Below are positions 56,985-64,000 of a stretch of 64,000 nt of DNA, piece by piece. Numbering within the stretch: the first letter of the stretch is position 1; the number at the start of each line of letters is the position of its first letter. The notes below the pieces were generated by a model, which was given only the letters and a program-made list of their open reading frames with translations, had not been told where the DNA came from and made no database searches. Source of the DNA: Colwellia sp. MB3u-41 (GTDB lineage: Bacteria; Pseudomonadota; Gammaproteobacteria; Enterobacterales; Alteromonadaceae). A program made the position numbers and the translations under genes. Where the stretch lies: contig NZ_JACGUT010000077.1 in the NCBI RefSeq assembly GCF_014076845.1, positions 248,001-312,000 of the forward strand, given 5' to 3'.

Positions 56985-59900
56985 GTGAAAGATTTACTTA
57001 AGTTTCTTAAGCAACAAAATCAAACAGAAGAGTTCGATGGTATACGTATCGGACTAGCCTCACCTGACCAGATTCGTTCTTGGTCATTTGGTGAAGTAAA
57101 AAAACCTGAAACGATTAACTACCGTACGTTCAAACCTGAACGTGATGGCTTGTTTTGTGCGCGTATTTTTGGTCCAGTAAAAGATTACGAATGTCTATGT
57201 GGCAAATATAAGCGTTTAAAGCATCGTGGTGTTATTTGTGAAAAATGTGGCGTTGAAGTTACATTAACAAAAGTTCGTCGTGACCGTATGGGCCATATCG
57301 AATTAGCTAGCCCCGTTGCACATATCTGGTTCTTAAAATCATTACCTTCACGTATTGGTTTGTTACTTGATATGACGCTTCGTGATATCGAACGTGTCCT
57401 TTACTTTGAATCCTATGTTGTTACTGAACCTGGTATGACAACATTAGAAAAAAGCCAAATTCTAACTGAAGAAGAATATCTTGACGCGTTAGAAGAACAC
57501 GGTGATGAATTTGACGCCCTAATGGGTGCAGAAGCTGTTTTAGCTTTACTACAACAAATCGATTTAGAAGGCGAAGTAGCGCAAATGCGTGAAGAGCTTC
57601 CTGAAATTGGTAGTGAAACTAAGCGTAAAAAAGTGACAAAACGTTTAAAGTTAATGGAAGCATTTGCCGCTTCAGGTAACAAACCTGAGTGGATGATCAT
57701 GAACGTACTGCCCATTTTACCACCGGATTTACGTCCGTTAGTACCTTTGGATGGTGGCCGTTTTGCTACGTCTGATTTGAACGATTTATACCGTCGTGTT
57801 ATTAACCGTAACAACCGTTTAAAGCGTCTTCTAGACTTAGTAGCACCAGACATTATCGTACGTAACGAAAAACGTATGTTACAAGAGTCTGTTGATGCAC
57901 TTCTTGATAACGGTCGTCGTGGTCGCGCAATTACCGGTTCTAACAAACGTCCTCTTAAATCTCTTGCCGATATGATTAAAGGTAAGCAAGGTCGTTTCCG
58001 TCAGAATCTATTGGGTAAACGTGTTGATTACTCTGGTCGTTCTGTAATTACTGTTGGTCCTACACTACGTTTACACCAGTGTGGTTTACCAAAAAAAATG
58101 GCACTTGAATTATTCAAGCCATTTATTTACGGTAAATTAGAAGCTCGTGGTTTAGCGACTACGATTAAAGCAGCTAAAAAATTAGTTGAACGTGAAGGCG
58201 CTGAAGTTTGGGATGTACTTGACGAAGTGATCCGTGAACATCCGGTAATGCTTAACCGTGCACCAACACTTCATAGACTAGGTATTCAAGCATTTGAACC
58301 TGTTCTTATTGAAGGTAAAGCGATTCACTTGCATCCACTGGTTTGTGCGGCATACAACGCCGATTTCGATGGTGACCAAATGGCGGTACACGTACCGTTA
58401 ACTATTGAAGCACAAATGGAAGCTCGTACTTTAATGATGTCTACTAATAACGTGCTATCACCAGCAAACGGTGAGCCGATTATTGTACCATCACAAGATG
58501 TTGTTTTAGGTTTGTACTACTTAACACGTGACCGTGTTAATGGTTTAGGTGAAGGCATGGTTTTTGCCGACACTAAAGAAGCTGAAAAGGCTTACCGTAC
58601 TGGCGTTGCTGAACTTCACGCCCGTGTGAAAATTCGTATCACAGAATACTTTAAAGACGAAGAAGGTAACTTTACTGTTCCTAAAACGACTTTACGTGAT
58701 ACCACGGTCGGCCGTGCCATTATGTGGCAAGTTTGTCCACAAGGTATGCCTTATGATCTAATCGATCAACCGCTGGGTAAAAAACCTATTTCGAAACTGA
58801 TTAACCATGCTTACCGTAATTTAGGTTTGAAAGAAACGGTTATTTTTGCTGACCAAATCATGTACACAGGCTTCCATTATGCGATGATCGCGGGTTGTTC
58901 TGTTGGTATTGATGATATGGTTATTCCTGATGCTAAATACACTATTATCGAAGAGTCGGAAGAAGAAGTTGCTGAAATCCAAACTCAATTCGAGCAAGGT
59001 TTAGTGACTCAAGGCGAAAAATATAACAAAGTTATTGATATTTGGTCATCTGCCAACGAGAAAATCTCAAAAGCGATGATGGACAATTTATCGAAAGAAA
59101 CAGTTATTAACCGTGATGGCGTTCCAGAAGAGCAAGATTCATTCAACTCTATCTACATGATGGCTGACTCGGGTGCTCGTGGTAGTGCTGCTCAGATCCG
59201 TCAGTTAGCAGGTATGCGTGGCTTGATGGCAAAACCAGATGGTTCTATCATCGAAACGCCAATCAAAGCTAACTTCCGTGAAGGTTTGAACGTATCAGAA
59301 TACTTCATCTCAACTCACGGGGCGCGTAAAGGTCTTGCCGATACAGCATTGAAAACAGCTAACTCGGGTTACTTAACTCGTCGTTTGGTTGATGTTGCAC
59401 AAGATTTGGTTGTTACTGAACATGATTGTGGTACCTACGACGGTCTACAAATGACGCCACTTATCGAAGGTGGTGATGTTGTTGAACCATTAAGAGAACG
59501 TGTTCTTGGTCGTGTTGTTGCTGAAGATGTTATCAAGCCGGGTACTGACGAAGTTTTATTACCACGTAATACGTTAATAGACGAAGCTTTATGTGATTTC
59601 ATTGAAGAAAACTCAATTGATCAAATGAAAGTACGTTCAATTATTACCTGTAAAACTGATTTTGGTATTTGTGCTCATTGTTACGGTCGTGATTTAGCTC
59701 GTGGACATATGATCAATCAAGGTGAAGCTATTGGTGTTGTTGCAGCACAATCAATTGGTGAACCTGGTACACAGCTTACCATGCGTACGTTTCACATCGG
59801 TGGTGCCGCATCGCGTGCTTCTGCTGAGAACAACGTACAAGTTAAAAACACTGGTACCTTGAAACTTCAAAATGCTAAGTTTGTAACAAACTCTGAAGAC

Positions 59901-61196
59901 CATCTTGTTATTACCTCACGTTCTTCTGAAATGACGGTAATTGATGAACTCGGTCGTGAAAAAGAACGCTATAAAGTTCCTTACGGTTCTGTTCTTTCTA
60001 AGAAAGATGGTGGTTCAATTGTTGCCGGTGAAATTATCGCCAACTGGGACCCACATACTCACCCTATTATTACGGAAGTAGCGGGTAAAGTTCAGTTTGT
60101 TGACCTTTCTGATGGCGTGACTATGGTTCGTCAAACGGATGATCTTACTGGTTTATCAAGTATTATCGTTACTGACGCAGGTCAACGTAATGCTACCGGT
60201 AAAGAAATGCGTCCAGCATTGAAACTTATCGATGCTAAAGGCGATGAAGTAATGATTGCAGGGACTGAAATCCCAGCACTTTACTACTTACCAGGTAATG
60301 CTATTGTAAACTTGGAAGATGGCGCGGATGTAAATATTGGTGATGCACTTGCTCGTATACCACAGGCAAGTTCAAAAACGCGTGATATTACCGGTGGTCT
60401 TCCACGTGTTGCTGATTTATTTGAAGCGCGTAAGCCTAAACTTCCTGCTATTCTTGCAGAGAAAACAGGTGTTGTTGCTTTCGGTAAAGAAACTAAAGGC
60501 AAAGTACGTCTATTGATCACTCAGCCTAGCGGTGAAGTTTACGAAGAGATGATTCCTAAAACGCGTCTTTTAAATATCTATGAAGGTGAGCCAGTGATTA
60601 AAGGTGAAGTTATTGCCGATGGTCCTGAGTCTCCGCATGATATCTTGCGTTTACGTGGTGTTGCGCCTGTTGCTAATTACATTGTTAACGAAGTACAAGA
60701 AGTATATCGTTTACAAGGTGTTAAAATTAACGACAAGCACATCGAAGTTATCGTCCGTCAAATGATTCGCAAGTGTGAAATCTTAGACGCCGGTGATAGT
60801 GATTTCTTGAAAGGCGAACAAGTAGAAGTAGCACGCGTGAATATTTCAAATCGTGAGCTTGAATCTGCTGGTAAGCAACCTGCTGAATACGAAATGCAAA
60901 TGATGGGCATTACTAAAGCATCATTAGCAACTGAATCGTTTATTTCAGCGGCATCTTTCCAAGAAACAACACGTGTACTTACTGAAGCTGCTGTCGCAGG
61001 TAAGAAAGATAAGTTACGTGGCTTGAAAGAAAACGTTATCGTTGGTCGTTTAATCCCTGCAGGTACGGGTTATTCATACCACCAAGAACGTGCTAAACGT
61101 AAACTACAAGCAAAAATGCCTGCCGTTGAAGAAGTCGCTGTTTCAGCTGACGATGCAGCACAAGCATTAACTGACGCACTAAATGCTAGTGATTAA
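56985..61196 (+). CDS. rpoC: RNA polymerase beta' subunit
   Basis: Catalytic beta' subunit of 1403 residues (E. coli 1407). The start is a GTG with AGGAGAAGAA upstream, and the N-terminus [10 protein letters not shown] matches the family. The zinc ribbon CLCGKYK...CEKCGVEV (near 70-90), the catalytic [12 protein letters not shown], and the second zinc site [13 protein letters not shown] are intact. Trigger loop and [25 protein letters not shown] are normal. The tail is Ala/Asp-rich. Confidence 0.99.
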   Translation: MKDLLKFLKQQNQTEEFDGIRIGLASPDQIRSWSFGEVKKPETINYRTFKPERDGLFCARIFGPVKDYECLCGKYKRLKHRGVICEKCGVEVTLTKVRRDRMGHIELASPVAHIWFLKSLPSRIGLLLDMTLRDIERVLYFESYVVTEPGMTTLEKSQILTEEEYLDALEEHGDEFDALMGAEAVLALLQQIDLEGEVAQMREELPEIGSETKRKKVTKRLKLMEAFAASGNKPEWMIMNVLPILPPDLRPLVPLDGGRFATSDLNDLYRRVINRNNRLKRLLDLVAPDIIVRNEKRMLQESVDALLDNGRRGRAITGSNKRPLKSLADMIKGKQGRFRQNLLGKRVDYSGRSVITVGPTLRLHQCGLPKKMALELFKPFIYGKLEARGLATTIKAAKKLVEREGAEVWDVLDEVIREHPVMLNRAPTLHRLGIQAFEPVLIEGKAIHLHPLVCAAYNADFDGDQMAVHVPLTIEAQMEARTLMMSTNNVLSPANGEPIIVPSQDVVLGLYYLTRDRVNGLGEGMVFADTKEAEKAYRTGVAELHARVKIRITEYFKDEEGNFTVPKTTLRDTTVGRAIMWQVCPQGMPYDLIDQPLGKKPISKLINHAYRNLGLKETVIFADQIMYTGFHYAMIAGCSVGIDDMVIPDAKYTIIEESEEEVAEIQTQFEQGLVTQGEKYNKVIDIWSSANEKISKAMMDNLSKETVINRDGVPEEQDSFNSIYMMADSGARGSAAQIRQLAGMRGLMAKPDGSIIETPIKANFREGLNVSEYFISTHGARKGLADTALKTANSGYLTRRLVDVAQDLVVTEHDCGTYDGLQMTPLIEGGDVVEPLRERVLGRVVAEDVIKPGTDEVLLPRNTLIDEALCDFIEENSIDQMKVRSIITCKTDFGICAHCYGRDLARGHMINQGEAIGVVAAQSIGEPGTQLTMRTFHIGGAASRASAENNVQVKNTGTLKLQNAKFVTNSEDHLVITSRSSEMTVIDELGREKERYKVPYGSVLSKKDGGSIVAGEIIANWDPHTHPIITEVAGKVQFVDLSDGVTMVRQTDDLTGLSSIIVTDAGQRNATGKEMRPALKLIDAKGDEVMIAGTEIPALYYLPGNAIVNLEDGADVNIGDALARIPQASSKTRDITGGLPRVADLFEARKPKLPAILAEKTGVVAFGKETKGKVRLLITQPSGEVYEEMIPKTRLLNIYEGEPVIKGEVIADGPESPHDILRLRGVAPVANYIVNEVQEVYRLQGVKINDKHIEVIVRQMIRKCEILDAGDSDFLKGEQVEVARVNISNRELESAGKQPAEYEMQMMGITKASLATESFISAASFQETTRVLTEAAVAGKKDKLRGLKENVIVGRLIPAGTGYSYHQERAKRKLQAKMPAVEEVAVSADDAAQALTDALNASD

Positions 61197-61214
61197 GTAA
61201 AAAATATAGCGTTA

Positions 61215-61240
61215 ATGGCCTGTGCTACTTGACAGGCCAT
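61215..61240 (+). terminator. Stem-loop after rpoC
   Basis: ATGGCCTGT / ACAGGCCAT with an 8-base loop, 18 bases past the stop. No T tract follows, so it may be an inefficient or factor-dependent terminator, or an end-protecting hairpin. Confidence 0.5.
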
Positions 61241-61243
61241 AGC

Positions 61244-61273
61244 TTGACCTATAGAATTCCGCGACCCTATATT
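61244..61273 (+). promoter_or_regulatory. Probable str operon promoter
   Basis: TTGACC (61244-61249), an 18-base spacer and TATATT (61268-61273), about 110 bases before rpsL. The region also contains an inverted repeat TCCGCGACC (61258-61266) / GGTCGCGGA (61300-61308), whose right arm would lie in the leader. Confidence 0.55.
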
Positions 61274-61364
61274 CTGTACTGTTTATGTATAGCATTTAAG
61301 GTCGCGGATTTTCACGTTTATAAGGGTGTAAGTTTCTCATTGATTGGAATTTGCACAAGTTTAA

Positions 61365-61757
<393 letters not shown>

Positions 61758-61873
61758 GTTTTCCTCTCTAACTCCTTATAGATAGGAAGAGAAAAAAACG
61801 TTAAGTAAGGCCAAATAAGAAATTTTTAAATTTATATATTTTGGATTAATCCTGAATACTACGGAGAATTAAG

Positions 61874-62347
61874 ATGCCAAGAAGACGCGTCGTAGGGCAA
61901 CGTAAAATATTGCCAGATCCTAAGTTCCATAACGAACTTTTAGCAAAATTCATCAACATCCTTATGGTTGATGGTAAAAAATCTACTGCAGAAAAAATTG
62001 TTTACGGTGCATTAGACATTTTAACTGAAAAAAACAGCGAGAAAACTCACTTAGAGCTTTTCGAAACTGCTTTAGATAATATCCGCCCATCTGTCGAAGT
62101 TAAATCTCGTCGTGTTGGTGGTTCTACTTATCAAGTACCAGTTGAAGTTCGTCCAGTTCGTCGTAATGCTCTAGCCATGCGTTGGTTAGTTGAAGCAGCT
62201 CGTAAACGTGGTGAAAAATCAATGGCTCAGCGCCTAGCTAACGAAATGTTAGATGCGTCTGACAGCAAAGGTTCAGCGGTTAAGAAACGTGAAGACGTTC
62301 ACCGTATGGCTGATGCTAACAAAGCGTTCGCTCACTACCGCTGGTAA
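61874..62347 (+). CDS. rpsG: 30S ribosomal protein S7
   Basis: Head assembly protein and, in E. coli, regulator of the str operon. 157 residues: [18 protein letters not shown] at the start, [19 protein letters not shown] and the end [11 protein letters not shown] 116-base gap separates it from rpsL, and 213 bases with two hairpins separate it from fusA. Confidence 0.99.
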   Translation: MPRRRVVGQRKILPDPKFHNELLAKFINILMVDGKKSTAEKIVYGALDILTEKNSEKTHLELFETALDNIRPSVEVKSRRVGGSTYQVPVEVRPVRRNALAMRWLVEAARKRGEKSMAQRLANEMLDASDSKGSAVKKREDVHRMADANKAFAHYRW

Positions 62348-62373
62348 GCTAGCAGTTTTGAATGGATGTATGA

Positions 62374-62401
62374 TTTACCCTTTGCATATGCTTAGGGTAA
62401 A
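62374..62401 (+). repeat. Hairpin 1 between rpsG and fusA
   Basis: TTTACCCT / AGGGTAAA with a 12-base loop, 27 bases after rpsG. No T tract. Confidence 0.6.
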
Positions 62402-62404
62402 TAC

Positions 62405-62435
62405 ATGGCTAGCAAGAGTTTCTCTTGCTAGCCAT
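62405..62435 (+). repeat. Perfect 14-base-pair hairpin between rpsG and fusA
   Basis: ATGGCTAGCAAGAG (62405-62418) and CTCTTGCTAGCCAT (62422-62435), with a TTT loop. It starts 3 bases after the preceding hairpin. It is not followed by a T tract, so it is likelier a processing signal than a terminator. Confidence 0.8.
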
Positions 62436-62560
62436 ACTAACTTTTACGGACTGATGCTTTGTACAGTTCAAAAAGTAGTATTAAACAAATACTCACCGCT
62501 TACGCGAATATTTATTTAATAGTACTAATTATTAGTGACTAAGAATTAGAGGATTTCATT

Positions 62561-64000
62561 TTGGCACGTATCACCCCTATTGAGCGCTACCGTAATATTG
62601 GTATCTGTGCGCACGTAGATGCTGGCAAAACGACAACCACAGAACGTGTTTTGTTTTACACGGGGCTTTCTCACAGAATTGGTGAAGTGCATGATGGCGC
62701 TGCCACAATGGACTGGATGGAACAAGAGCAAGAGCGCGGTATTACCATTACTTCTGCAGCGACTACCTGTTTCTGGAAGGGGATGGATGCGCAATTCGTT
62801 GACCATCGCATTAATATTATTGATACTCCTGGCCATGTTGACTTCACTATCGAAGTTGAACGTTCATTACGTGTACTCGATGGTGCAGTATTAGTGTTAT
62901 GTGCATCTTCTGGTGTTCAACCACAAACAGAAACTGTTTGGCGTCAAATGGAAAAGTATGCGGTTCCACGCATTGTTTTTGTCAACAAAATGGATCGCAC
63001 GGGTGCAGACTTTCTTTCTGTTGTTGGTCAGCTAAAAGCACGTCTAAAAGCAAACGCTGTTCCTATTCAGTTGCCGATTGGGTCTGAAGAAGACTTTAAA
63101 GGTGTTATTGATCTTGTCAAAATGAAAGTGATCAACTGGAATGAAGACGATTACGGCATGACTTTTACTTATTCAGCAATACCTGACGATATGCAAGACC
63201 TTGCCGATGAGTGGCGTGAAAATATGATTTCAGAAGCGGCTGAAGTCTCAGATGATTTAATGGAAAAGTATCTAGAAGGTGTTGATTTGACTGAAGTTGA
63301 AATTAAATCAGCCCTTCGCCAGCGCACGCTTAATAATGAAATCATTCTTTGTACTTGTGGCTCTGCTTTTAAAAATAAAGGCGTACAAGCTGTTTTAGAT
63401 GCCGTTATTGACTATTTACCTTCACCAACTGAAGTTGCTGCGATTACCGGTATTAGTAATGATAAAAATGAGACACCCGCGACTCGTGCCGCTGATGACA
63501 GCGCACCATTTTCAGCTTTGGCTTTTAAAATTGCCACTGACCCTTTCGTAGGAACACTTACCTTTTTCCGTGTTTATTCGGGTGTCGTAAAAACAGGTGA
63601 CAGCGTTTTTAATCCTATCAAAGGAAAAAAAGAACGTTTAGGCCGTCTTGTACAGATGCATGCCAATGATCGTAAAGAAATTAAAGAAGTACGTGCTGGC
63701 GATATCGCTGCAGCCATTGGTTTGAAGGATGTTACTACAGGTGAGACCTTGTGTGATGCAAATCATGTGATCACACTTGAGAGAATGGAATTTCCAGATC
63801 CAGTAATTTCAATTGCTGTTGAGCCGAAAACCATCGCTTCTCAAGATAAGTTAGCCCTTGCATTAAGTAAATTATCAGCTGAAGATCCATCGTTTAAAGT
63901 GGCATCTGATGAAGAAACAGGCCAAACGATAATTTCTGGCATGGGTGAGCTACACTTAGACATCATTGTTGAACGTATGAAGCGCGAGTTTGGCGTTGAA
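62561..64000 (+). CDS. fusA: Elongation factor G, str operon copy (3' end outside window)
   Basis: Translocase GTPase; 480 residues are visible and the frame stays open to the window end. The start is a TTG with AGAGGA 8 bases upstream, giving [30 protein letters not shown], the usual EF-G beginning. G3 [21 protein letters not shown] and G4 [10 protein letters not shown] are normal, and domain II with [20 protein letters not shown] follows. With rpsL and rpsG upstream this is the canonical fusA; compare the diverged second copy at 23194. Confidence 0.97.
   Translation, partial: MARITPIERYRNIGICAHVDAGKTTTTERVLFYTGLSHRIGEVHDGAATMDWMEQEQERGITITSAATTCFWKGMDAQFVDHRINIIDTPGHVDFTIEVERSLRVLDGAVLVLCASSGVQPQTETVWRQMEKYAVPRIVFVNKMDRTGADFLSVVGQLKARLKANAVPIQLPIGSEEDFKGVIDLVKMKVINWNEDDYGMTFTYSAIPDDMQDLADEWRENMISEAAEVSDDLMEKYLEGVDLTEVEIKSALRQRTLNNEIILCTCGSAFKNKGVQAVLDAVIDYLPSPTEVAAITGISNDKNETPATRAADDSAPFSALAFKIATDPFVGTLTFFRVYSGVVKTGDSVFNPIKGKKERLGRLVQMHANDRKEIKEVRAGDIAAAIGLKDVTTGETLCDANHVITLERMEFPDPVISIAVEPKTIASQDKLALALSKLSAEDPSFKVASDEETGQTIISGMGELHLDIIVERMKREFGVE

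Overview
The window is a marine gammaproteobacterial chromosome segment. The best fit is the order Alteromonadales, close to Colwellia or Thalassotalea. This rests on protein resemblance to E. coli and Shewanella types, AT-rich DNA, and the preserved gammaproteobacterial blocks tsaE-amiB-mutL-miaA-hfq-hflXKC-purA, metJ-metBL, prkB-yhfA and the ribosomal/RNA polymerase clusters. There is no rRNA operon, CRISPR array or insertion sequence. The window opens inside a TPR-like gene and closes inside fusA.

Layout. 1-8.7 kb: a truncated TPR-like protein, queG (minus strand), nnr, tsaE, amiB, mutL, miaA and hfq. 8.8-14 kb: hflX, hflK, hflC, a small DUF2065 protein and purA. 14.5-16.4 kb: a short malic enzyme whose 3' end has been tandemly copied twice downstream, then a small membrane protein. 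16.4-20.5 kb: metJ facing away from metB-metL across tandem met boxes. 20.7-25.3 kb: an unrecognised 483-residue protein, rluF, and a second EF-G gene on the minus strand.

25.6-32.9 kb is the accessory and most interesting part. It holds two paralogous cassettes, each an ECF sigma factor, a single-pass anti-sigma-like protein and a secreted PDZ protein. An additional PDZ paralog lies between them. The gene overlaps (11 and 17 bases) are identical in both cassettes. The first anti-sigma keeps a zinc-type H-x3-C-x2-C motif; the second has lost both cysteines at the same residue positions.

33-47 kb: S10, spc and alpha ribosomal operons (rpsJ to rplQ, with secY, rpmJ and rpoA), each with a visible promoter. 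47-49 kb: prkB, an OsmC-family gene (yhfA), tRNA-Trp. 49-61.2 kb: secE-nusG, rplKA, rplJL, rpoBC with recognisable L1 and L10 autoregulatory leaders. 61.2-64 kb: rpsL, rpsG and the start of fusA (str operon). S10-spc-alpha lies upstream of secE-rpoBC instead of directly after str, so the usual order is rearranged.
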